This document shows, one piece after another, positions 16,889 through 23,123 of a stretch of DNA of 23,123 nucleotides (its first letter is position 1; every line of letters begins with the position of its first letter). The stretch lies in contig JAJXUC010000049.1 in NCBI GenBank assembly GCA_021783435.1, positions 1-23,123 on the forward strand. The letters run 5' to 3'. The position numbers and the translations under genes were made by a program. The notes under the pieces are model-generated. The model ran no database searches, had not been told where the DNA came from, and saw only the letters and a program-made list of their open reading frames with translations. Source of the DNA: Pseudomonadota bacterium (GTDB lineage: Bacteria > Pseudomonadota > Gammaproteobacteria > Burkholderiales > Burkholderiaceae).

Positions 16889-18310
16889 ATGGCAGTCAAA
16901 ACCTATCAGGCCGGGGTCAAGGAGTACCGGCAAACTTACTGGCAGCCGGATTACGTGCCGCTGGACACCGACATCCTGGCGTGTTTCAAAATCACCCCGC
17001 AGGCTGGTGTCGATCGCGAAGAGGCTGCCGCGGCGGTGGCCGCCGAGTCGTCCACCGGCACCTGGACCACGGTGTGGACCGACCTGCTGACCGACATGGA
17101 CTATTACAGGGGTCGCGCCTATCGTATCGAGGACGTCCCCGGCGATGACGCCTGCTTCTACGCTTTCATCGCCTATCCCATCGACCTGTTCGAAGAGGGG
17201 TCTGTGGTCAACGTGTTCACCTCGCTGGTGGGCAACGTGTTCGGTTTCAAGGCAATTCGTGCCCTGCGCCTGGAAGACGTGCGCTTTCCCATTGCCTACG
17301 TCAAGACCTGCGGTGGCCCACCCAGCGGCATCCAGGTCGAGCGCGACAAGATGAACAAGTACGGCCGGCCGCTGCTGGGCTGCACCATCAAGCCCAAGCT
17401 GGGTCTTTCCGCCAAGAATTACGGTCGCGCGGTGTACGAGTGCCTGCGTGGCGGCTTGGACTTCACCAAGGACGACGAGAACATCAACTCGCAGCCGTTC
17501 ATGCGCTGGCGTGATCGTTTTGAATTCGTGCAGGAAGCCACACTGAAGGCCGAGGCCGAGACCGGCGAGCGCAAGGGCCACTATCTGAACGTCACCGCAC
17601 CCACGCCTGAAGAGATGTACAAGCGTGCCGAGTTCGCCAAAGAGATCGGCGCACCGATCATCATGCACGATTACATCACTGGCGGATTCTGCGCCAACAC
17701 AGGCCTGGCCAATTGGTGCCGCGACAATGGCATGCTGCTGCACATCCACCGCGCGATGCACGCCGTGCTCGACCGCAACCCGCACCACGGTATCCATTTC
17801 CGTGTGCTGACCAAGATCCTGCGCCTGTCTGGTGGTGACCACCTGCACACCGGTACCGTGGTGGGCAAACTCGAAGGTGACCGCGCCTCCACTCTGGGTT
17901 GGATCGATCTGCTGCGCGAGTCCTTCGTTCCCGAAGACCGCAGTCGCGGCATCTTCTTCGACCAGGATTGGGGCTCGATGCCCGGCGCTTTCGCCGTGGC
18001 ATCCGGCGGCATCCATGTCTGGCACATGCCCGCGTTGGTCACCATTTTCGGTGACGACTCGGTCCTGCAGTTCGGCGGCGGCACGCTCGGCCACCCCTGG
18101 GGCAACGCCGCCGGTGCGCACGCCAACCGCGTCGCGCTCGAAGCCTGTGTGCAGGCACGCAATGAAGGCCGCCAGGTCGAGAAAGAAGGCCGCGAGATCC
18201 TTACCGCCGCAGCGCAGCACTCGCCCGAACTGAAAATCGCCATGGAAACCTGGAAAGAGATCAAGTTCGAGTTCGACACGGTGGATAAGCTCGACATCGC
18301 CAACAAGTAA
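16889..18310 (+). CDS. cbbL: RubisCO large subunit, form IA
   Basis: CbbL carboxylates ribulose-1,5-bisphosphate in the Calvin cycle and is packed inside alpha-carboxysomes. The product is 473 residues, the normal form I length. Active-site lysines are visible: K168 in [11 protein letters not shown]194 (carbamylated) in [11 protein letters not shown] and the loop-6 K327 in VVGKLEGDR. The N-terminal [18 protein letters not shown] and the cso context indicate form IA, the carboxysomal type. The start at ATG 16889 is fixed by AAGGAG 9 nt upstream; the frame is open a little further but without a start signal. cbbS follows after 84 bp with a hairpin between. Confidence 0.98.
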   Translation: MAVKTYQAGVKEYRQTYWQPDYVPLDTDILACFKITPQAGVDREEAAAAVAAESSTGTWTTVWTDLLTDMDYYRGRAYRIEDVPGDDACFYAFIAYPIDLFEEGSVVNVFTSLVGNVFGFKAIRALRLEDVRFPIAYVKTCGGPPSGIQVERDKMNKYGRPLLGCTIKPKLGLSAKNYGRAVYECLRGGLDFTKDDENINSQPFMRWRDRFEFVQEATLKAEAETGERKGHYLNVTAPTPEEMYKRAEFAKEIGAPIIMHDYITGGFCANTGLANWCRDNGMLLHIHRAMHAVLDRNPHHGIHFRVLTKILRLSGGDHLHTGTVVGKLEGDRASTLGWIDLLRESFVPEDRSRGIFFDQDWGSMPGAFAVASGGIHVWHMPALVTIFGDDSVLQFGGGTLGHPWGNAAGAHANRVALEACVQARNEGRQVEKEGREILTAAAQHSPELKIAMETWKEIKFEFDTVDKLDIANK

Positions 18311-18320
18311 TGCTGCAAAC

Positions 18321-18368
18321 CGAATCCGGTCGATCCGCGCCGCATTGAGGCGACGCCGGCCGGATTCG
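18321..18368 (+). other. Hairpin in the cbbL-cbbS intergenic RNA
   Basis: CGAATCCGG (18321-18329) pairs perfectly with CCGGATTCG (18360-18368). The 30-nt loop can form a smaller CGCC/GGCG stem. There is no T-run after it, so it is not an intrinsic terminator. It may stabilise the upstream cbbL message or separate translation of the two genes. Confidence 0.6.
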
Positions 18369-18394
18369 ATCCCCAACTTCGAAAGGACACAGCC

Positions 18395-18721
18395 ATGGCC
18401 GTTCAAGCCTATCGCTCGACGAAAAAGTACGAAACCTTTTCGTATCTTCCCCCGATGACGCCCGATCAGGTGCGCCGTCAGATCGCCTACGCCATCGCCC
18501 AGGGTTGGAACCCTGCGGTCGAGCACACCGCCAAGGGAACGCCTGCCAAGGTGAGCTTTTGGCATATGTGGAAGCTGCCGATGTTCGGCGAGCAGTCGGT
18601 CGACGTCGTGCTGGCGGAGATCGAGGCCTGCCATCGTGAATTTCCCGATCAAATGGTGCGCTTCGTCGCTTACGACAACTACGCGCAAAGCCAGGGTACG
18701 GCTTTCGTCGTTTACCGCTGA
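18395..18721 (+). CDS. cbbS: RubisCO small subunit
   Basis: CbbS caps the CbbL octamer to give the L8S8 holoenzyme. The product is 108 residues, typical of carboxysomal form IA. It contains the family blocks [36 protein letters not shown] and [21 protein letters not shown] lies upstream of the ATG. It is co-transcribed with cbbL and followed by a strong hairpin before csoS2. In alpha-carboxysomes a site at the CbbL/CbbS interface binds N-terminal repeats of CsoS2, so the next gene is its physical partner. Confidence 0.97.
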   Translation: MAVQAYRSTKKYETFSYLPPMTPDQVRRQIAYAIAQGWNPAVEHTAKGTPAKVSFWHMWKLPMFGEQSVDVVLAEIEACHREFPDQMVRFVAYDNYAQSQGTAFVVYR

Positions 18722-18723
18722 AA

Positions 18724-18760
18724 CGCAACGGGCCCGTCCCACGGGCGGGCCCTTGTTGCG
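18724..18760 (+). terminator. Strong hairpin between cbbS and csoS2 (likely partial terminator or stabiliser)
   Basis: The nested arms CGCAAC-GGGCCCG (18724-18736) and CGGGCCC-TT-GTTGCG (18746-18760) form a 13-bp stem with a TT bulge and a 9-nt loop. It starts 3 bp after the cbbS stop codon. No T-run follows, so termination would be incomplete. A second smaller hairpin GCGGCC-TGC-GGCCGC (18780-18794) lies before csoS2. Confidence 0.6.
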
Positions 18761-18824
18761 CGAAATCGAACCACCCAGTGCGGCCTGCGGCCGCCTGAAA
18801 TGAACTCCAAGTGCTGAGGTCCGT

Positions 18825-20563
18825 ATGACAATCGCTGCACCAGGTCGTGCCAATGCAAACCTATCCGGGCGGGAATTGGCGCTCCAGCGTCGCCAAGCGA
18901 TGGCCCGCCAAGGCAAAACTGCCATCGTCAAAGCGCCTGCGCCGCACAGCAGCGCAGGCGGCGTGATGGATGCAGCCAAGGTCGCAACCGCCTGGCGCAG
19001 CGCGCAGGCTCCTGCGTCTGCGGCGGTATCGGCCATGCAGACCTTGACACGCGTCGAGCCTTTGCCGGCAGTGGCCGTGTCACCAGCGCGGGCGCGGCGT
19101 CAGGCGCTTGCCAGCGTAGGCAAGGCCGCCCTGCAAACCGCTTCGACGGCTCGCCCGAGCGCGCATTTGCGCCCGGCCACGCATCCATCCACCGCGGGTG
19201 ATTGCGGCTGCGGTGCGCAGTGCGATTGCCAGACTCAGCGCGCCGGCACCCCGAGCGGGGAGCAGGTCCAGCGAGCGGCAGCTGGCGATGTATCGGTGGC
19301 CGAGGTTACCGCGCAGGAAACCGTGCAGCGTGCGCCTGCCGCCGCTTGCGTCGAACAGGCGACCGGACGCGCATTGGCCAAAATGCGCCGCGCAGCGCTG
19401 ACACAAGATGGCAAGGCCGGGCTCAAGCGGGTTGCCCAGGCAACCAAGATCGCCGCGGCGATGCCAGGGCAGGATTGGCAGGCAGCGATGATCCGGGGCG
19501 CCACCGGAAGGCAGGTCGCGATGCAGCATCGCCTCGTGCAGGCGCTCGCCGGGCGCGCGGGCCTGTCGACCAGCGCCGCGTCCAGGCCGAGCGGGCGGGT
19601 CAAGGCACGTGACGTCAAGCCCGCGCCGGCCAAGGTCGAGGAAGGGCACACCCTGTCCGGTCAAGCCGTCACCGGCACGATGGTCGAGCGCAGTGCCAAG
19701 GTCACCGGGAACGAGTCCGGATCGTGCCGCAGCATCACCGGCACAGAATACATCGGTACCGAACAGTTCCAGACCATCTGTGGTGTGCGCCCCGAGCCTG
19801 GTGTGCCCAAGGTTGCGATCAGCAGCACGCTGCGCGAACAGCGCATCACCGGCACCGCGCTGGGTCGGTCGACCAAGGCTACCGGCGATGAATCGGGCGC
19901 TTGCTACGCCGTCACCGGCACGGAATACCTGTCCTCCGAGCGCTTTCAACAGTTTTGCGGTACGCGCCCGACACCATCCCCCGAGAAAGTCGCGTTTGCG
20001 TCCACCGACAAGGGCAAGACTGTGACCGGCTCCCTGGTCGATCGTCCACGCAGAGTCACCGGCGTCGAATCCGGGGCCGATCGGTCGATCACCGGCACGC
20101 GTTACGGTCGCCCACCGGAAAATGACGGCGCACCGGACAAGGTCGCGGTCACGCACACCGGCTCGGGAAAAACGGTCACGGGCACCTTGGTGGGTCGTCG
20201 CGAGCGCCTCACCGGCGACGAAGCCGGTAGCTGCCGTGCGATCACCGGAACCGAATACATCTCCGCCGAGCAATTCCGCGATCTATGCCGAACCAGCGCA
20301 CCGGCAGCGCCGCGCAAGGTCAGTGTGATGTCGACGCGGGACGCACAGACCGTCTCAGGGTCTGCGGTCGATCGCTCGAAGAAGGTGACCGGCAACGAAG
20401 TTGGTTCCTGCCGCGCGATCAGCGGAAGCCAGTACTACACCACGGCCGATTTCGCGGGCCTGTGTGAGGCGTCCGGACCGAGCAAGGTCAGCACGATGCG
20501 CACGCTTGGTGGGCGTGTTGTCACGGGCTCGGAGATCGCACCCAGCCCAAAATTGACGGGTGA
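18825..20563 (+). CDS. csoS2: Predicted short form CsoS2A made by -1 frameshift
   Basis: Reading follows csoS2 to Lys576, slips -1 on C CCA AAA (20546-20552), adds Ile-Asp-Gly and stops at TGA 20561-20563, giving 579 residues. The product keeps the RubisCO-binding repeats and five full middle repeats but loses the rest of repeat 6, repeat 7 and the shell-anchoring C-terminus. In Halothiobacillus neapolitanus a short CsoS2A is made by programmed frameshifting, with a comparable reported size. That it is made here is inferred from the sequence elements. Confidence 0.6.
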
Positions 20564-21533
20564 CGAGTCCTATGGGTGCAAACCCGTCACCGGCATGGAT
20601 TACCTCGGCACCGAACAACTGGCTGCCATTTGCCCTCCAGGTCAGATTCCGGCTGTGCAACCCGTGAACAAGGTTGTTCTCGATACCACGCTGCGAGGTC
20701 AGCGCGTTTCCGGCAGCTATCCGGGGCGTGCGGGCAATGTCACCGGCAACGAAGCCGGCGCCTGTGCCCCCATCAGCGGCGCACAGTATTCCGGGGCGTC
20801 GCAGATCCAGGATTTTTGCCCGGCTCCGAGCATCGAGGCCCAAGCAGCGCGCGTACGCGACAGCGCCATGATTCCGGCCACCGTCGTGACCGGCGACCGG
20901 CCGGGTGCCGGTGGATCGCAGATGACGGGTGATGAGCGTGGCGCATGCGAGCCGGTTTCGGGCACGCCATATCTCGGGCCGGACAACATGCCGGGGCACT
21001 GCGCAGTGAGTGGTCGTTTCGTTTCACGCGGACGTACGTTCGATGTCCCGCCGCGTCCAGCTGCGCCCAAGGATTTCAGCATTCAGAGCCCGGCGCGCCA
21101 GGCCCGTCAACGCCAAGCCGAGGATGTGACCGGTAGTGCGTTGAGCAACTCGCGCATCACGGGGCCGATCAACAAGGCAGATGGCCTGATCACGGGAACG
21201 CCGGAGTTCCGGCATGGCGACACGTCTCGCCGTCAGATACAGCAGGATGAAGTCGTCGCTGCGGCGTTGCGCCTGAGCGGTGAGGGCAGTCAGCAAGGTA
21301 CTCGCATTTCAGGCGATGCCTGGAATGCGAACACCCGCGTCACGGGCACTGAAGGTTCGTCCAGCATGGTGCGCAACCCTTCGATGCGCGGACAGCCGCG
21401 CGGCGCCGGTGTCAACGCGGTGAAATTCCGCGAACTCGAGCGCCCCGAAGTGCCTGACACGGTCATCACCGGTTCGTCTGGCAGCACACGCAGAGGCGCG
21501 ACCGTGACCGTGTCGGGCGGAGCGCGCGGCTGA
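18825..21533 (+). CDS. csoS2: Carboxysome scaffold protein CsoS2 (long form CsoS2B)
   Basis: CsoS2 is the intrinsically disordered scaffold that links RubisCO to the shell in alpha-carboxysomes. The long form is 902 residues. Four basic N-terminal repeats lie near 15-31, 86-103, 181-200 and 228-247 (such as GRELALQRRQAMARQGK); these bind RubisCO. Seven middle repeats start near 279, 339, 397, 449, 508, 564 and 626, with VTGT-type motifs and paired Cys (GSCR ... FxxxC). Repeat 3 lacks the Cys pair. The C-terminal region (about 669-902) anchors to the shell and ends VTVSGGARG. A CxCxxxCxC cluster occurs at 127-135. GAGG precedes the ATG by a short 5 nt. A frameshift site at 20546 predicts a short form. 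Confidence 0.96.
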   Translation: MTIAAPGRANANLSGRELALQRRQAMARQGKTAIVKAPAPHSSAGGVMDAAKVATAWRSAQAPASAAVSAMQTLTRVEPLPAVAVSPARARRQALASVGKAALQTASTARPSAHLRPATHPSTAGDCGCGAQCDCQTQRAGTPSGEQVQRAAAGDVSVAEVTAQETVQRAPAAACVEQATGRALAKMRRAALTQDGKAGLKRVAQATKIAAAMPGQDWQAAMIRGATGRQVAMQHRLVQALAGRAGLSTSAASRPSGRVKARDVKPAPAKVEEGHTLSGQAVTGTMVERSAKVTGNESGSCRSITGTEYIGTEQFQTICGVRPEPGVPKVAISSTLREQRITGTALGRSTKATGDESGACYAVTGTEYLSSERFQQFCGTRPTPSPEKVAFASTDKGKTVTGSLVDRPRRVTGVESGADRSITGTRYGRPPENDGAPDKVAVTHTGSGKTVTGTLVGRRERLTGDEAGSCRAITGTEYISAEQFRDLCRTSAPAAPRKVSVMSTRDAQTVSGSAVDRSKKVTGNEVGSCRAISGSQYYTTADFAGLCEASGPSKVSTMRTLGGRVVTGSEIAPSPKLTGDESYGCKPVTGMDYLGTEQLAAICPPGQIPAVQPVNKVVLDTTLRGQRVSGSYPGRAGNVTGNEAGACAPISGAQYSGASQIQDFCPAPSIEAQAARVRDSAMIPATVVTGDRPGAGGSQMTGDERGACEPVSGTPYLGPDNMPGHCAVSGRFVSRGRTFDVPPRPAAPKDFSIQSPARQARQRQAEDVTGSALSNSRITGPINKADGLITGTPEFRHGDTSRRQIQQDEVVAAALRLSGEGSQQGTRISGDAWNANTRVTGTEGSSSMVRNPSMRGQPRGAGVNAVKFRELERPEVPDTVITGSSGSTRRGATVTVSGGARG
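20546..20591 (+). promoter_or_regulatory. Programmed -1 ribosomal frameshift element in csoS2
   Basis: The slippery heptamer C CCA AAA (20546-20552) is in the correct frame (X XXY YYZ). A 6-nt spacer (20553-20558) follows. Then comes a stem GGTGACG (20559-20565) with CGTCACC (20585-20591). Its loop holds GGGT-GCAA-ACCC (20574-20585), a small hairpin with a GNRA tetraloop that competes with the stem for one base. A -1 stop codon lies at 20561-20563. Confidence 0.7.
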
Positions 21534-21544
21534 GGATTGCGGCG

Positions 21545-23074
21545 ATGAACACGCGACAACGGATGCAGGCTTTGCGGCGCAGTGGCGTCGGCCCAGAGGC
21601 CGTGGCCGACGCGGGAGGCATCGCGGCGGCGCTTGAGCACCCTGCTTGCATCATCGGCAGCGGGCAGAGCTGCGAGCATCCGCTCGTCGATCGTGAACTC
21701 AACCGGCAGCTGTTCGCTTACGAGCAGACTGTGCGTGGGCGCTTTGCACGGATCGTCGGCGTGCTCAAGCAAGTCTCCGCGCATCAGCATGACGCTACTT
21801 TTGCTGAGCGCGCGCAGCAACTCGCGCTTGAGCAACTCGGCTTCGAACTGCCGAGCGAAGTGCTCAACGACGCCTGGGTTTCGGGCTTGGATCTGCGCGC
21901 TTTGCACTCACACTGCATTTTCAACAGCCTCAAGCTGTGCGTGGAGGGTGCCGGCGTGGAGCAGTCGGGATGGAGTCAGCGATTGCCGATCGACGCGAAT
22001 CTTCTGCACAGTTGCGGCTACCACACGGTGGACATCAGCCCTTGTGCCGACGGTCGCTTGCAAGGCATTGCGCCCTATGTCCTGCGCTTGCTGCCCGGGC
22101 CGAACGTGCGGGTGAAGGCCTATGCCGGTGCACTGTTCGACGTCGACGGCGACGTGGCCGACTGGGCGCAGCGCGAAGTCGAACGTCTCTCGGGGGCGAT
22201 GGAAGGTGGCGATCGCCTCAATTTCCTGAAGATCGCGGTGTATCACCTCAGCAGTTCCAACCCCGGCGCGCAGGGCTGCGCCGCGCATGGCAGCAACGAT
22301 CGCCAGGCGACCGAGTCGGCGCTCGGCCGCCTCGATCAACTCCGCGAGGCGATTGATCGCAGTTTCGGTGTCGGCGCGGCGCCCGACGTGCTGTTGATCG
22401 GGGTCGACACCGATCTGGACGCCTTGCGCATTCATCTTCCCGATGCGTTCGGCGATATCAATCCACACCGGTATATCGAAACCGCGAAGATCTACCGCGA
22501 GACCCTTGGACTGTCTGCCGAAGCCGCGCGCGCGCGCATTGCCGAGATGATCGCCGATGTCGAGGGCGTCGGCGGCTGGGGCCAGGGTCAGGGGAAGATG
22601 CACGATGGCATGCGCCGTCTCGTATCCGCGTTGGCAGAGGCCAATCTGTCGCAGATCGAATACGTCATCAAGCACCACACCGGGCGCTATGCCGTCATCG
22701 GCCACGACGAAGAATGCATCGTCGCCGGCGAAGCCGTGCGGACATTGCAGTTGCGCAACCTGTTTTATTTCGCGCACCTCGACACCGTGGAAGAGGGCGC
22801 GCCCGACATCGACGTGGGGATCAAGATTTTCCGCAATCTCAATGTCGCCCACGGCCTGCCGGTTCCCGTGCTGGTGCATTTTGAATACGACTCCCGCATT
22901 CCCGGCTCGCGACAGCGCGCCGTTGATCGTGCGCGCCGGGTGCGCGACGCCATCGCCGGGCGCTATGCCGATCTGGCGCAGGCTGGCTTGCTGACATGTG
23001 CCATGGCCGTGAGCGACCGCAACGGCGATGAATGCTGCGATTTCGTGGCTGAAGCAGCCGCTGCGGACCATTGA
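21545..23074 (+). CDS. csoSCA: Carboxysome shell carbonic anhydrase CsoSCA (CsoS3)
   Basis: CsoSCA converts bicarbonate to CO2 inside the carboxysome next to RubisCO. It is a divergent beta-carbonic anhydrase. The product is 509 residues, close to the usual length of about 515. The zinc site is C167, H234 and C245, with the catalytic dyad D169 and R171 in the CADGR motif (CxDxR). The H-to-C spacing of 11 (YHLSSSNPGAQGC) matches the characterised enzyme. An N-terminal helical domain precedes the catalytic domain, and the C-terminal domain is a degenerate second copy without zinc ligands. The ATG is 12 bp after the csoS2 stop with AGGA 8 nt upstream. csoS4A follows in the same operon. Confidence 0.96.
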   Translation: MNTRQRMQALRRSGVGPEAVADAGGIAAALEHPACIIGSGQSCEHPLVDRELNRQLFAYEQTVRGRFARIVGVLKQVSAHQHDATFAERAQQLALEQLGFELPSEVLNDAWVSGLDLRALHSHCIFNSLKLCVEGAGVEQSGWSQRLPIDANLLHSCGYHTVDISPCADGRLQGIAPYVLRLLPGPNVRVKAYAGALFDVDGDVADWAQREVERLSGAMEGGDRLNFLKIAVYHLSSSNPGAQGCAAHGSNDRQATESALGRLDQLREAIDRSFGVGAAPDVLLIGVDTDLDALRIHLPDAFGDINPHRYIETAKIYRETLGLSAEAARARIAEMIADVEGVGGWGQGQGKMHDGMRRLVSALAEANLSQIEYVIKHHTGRYAVIGHDEECIVAGEAVRTLQLRNLFYFAHLDTVEEGAPDIDVGIKIFRNLNVAHGLPVPVLVHFEYDSRIPGSRQRAVDRARRVRDAIAGRYADLAQAGLLTCAMAVSDRNGDECCDFVAEAAAADH

Positions 23075-23094
23075 GCATCGAGGACCAGAACGTC

Positions 23095-23123
23095 ATGCGA
23101 ATCATGCGTGTTGAAAAAACCCT
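23095..23123 (+). CDS. csoS4A: Carboxysome pentameric vertex protein CsoS4A, 5' end only
   Basis: Only nine codons are in the window, reading MRIMRVEKT. This matches the start of CsoS4A/CcmL/EutN-family pentamers, which begin MKIMQVEKT-like and cap the vertices of the icosahedral shell. GAGGA lies about 10 nt upstream of the ATG. The position 20 bp after csoSCA is the standard cso order csoS2-csoSCA-csoS4A-csoS4B. The gene runs off the right edge. Confidence 0.8.

Noticed and set aside
15942..17090. Plus-strand frame of about 382 codons antisense to cbbR and running into cbbL
   Set aside because: It is antisense to a clear CbbR and out of frame with CbbL; the translated sequence has no domain.
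16883..19036. Open minus-strand frame of about 717 codons antisense to cbbL and cbbS
   Set aside because: It mirrors the codon bias of RubisCO genes, spans intergenic hairpins, and shows no recognisable protein or ribosome binding site.

Overview
The window reads as chromosome from a chemolithoautotrophic betaproteobacterium of the order Burkholderiales, most likely Thiomonas or a close relative. The basis is the gene order der-hfq-hflX-hflK-hflC-hisZ-purA, which is typical of that order. It is joined to a form IA RubisCO / alpha-carboxysome locus that also carries a carboxysome-associated PII-like protein (CPII), a family described structurally from Thiomonas intermedia. The DNA is GC-rich with dense, mostly plus-strand genes. 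Assignment to genus is inference.

Region 1 (1-7591) is housekeeping. It holds the 3' end of der, then hfq, hflX, hflK and hflC, nearly abutting or overlapping. A strong intrinsic terminator closes this cluster at 4301-4334. A second run follows: hisZ, purA and a small phosphoribosyltransferase gene.

Region 2 (7592-9816) is a junction zone. It has one lone gene for a 368-residue protein with an internal J-domain-like HPD motif. Then come about 830 bp without an intact gene. These contain three direct repeats resembling an IS21-family terminus, fused to a truncated IS110-family transposase fragment, then a sharply AT-rich stretch with a credible promoter and a LysR-type inverted repeat.

Region 3 (9817-23123) is a CO2-concentrating and CO2-fixing island. 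dabB, a NuoM-like membrane gene, dabA and cpII are tightly packed and translationally coupled; DabA/DabB is the energy-coupled inorganic-carbon accumulation complex. cbbR lies on the minus strand, overlapping the end of cpII, and is divergent from cbbL. Then cbbL, cbbS, csoS2, csoSCA and the first codons of csoS4A run off the right edge. Together these genes take up inorganic carbon (DAB), probably sense it (CPII), regulate the locus (CbbR), build the carboxysome (CsoS2, CsoS4A), make CO2 inside it (CsoSCA) and fix it (CbbLS).

Points most worth a second look: (a) a textbook -1 frameshift cassette in csoS2 (slippery heptamer, 6-nt spacer, 7-bp stem) predicting a 579-residue short form beside the 902-residue long form; (b) an uncharacterised NuoM-like third membrane gene between dabB and dabA; (c) DabB lacking the canonical antiporter Glu and Lys; (d) the same operator/promoter geometry ahead of dabB and cbbL, suggesting one CbbR regulon; (e) a CxCxxxCxC cluster in the disordered N-terminal part of CsoS2; and (f) hairpins between cbbL/cbbS and cbbS/csoS2 that may set protein ratios.
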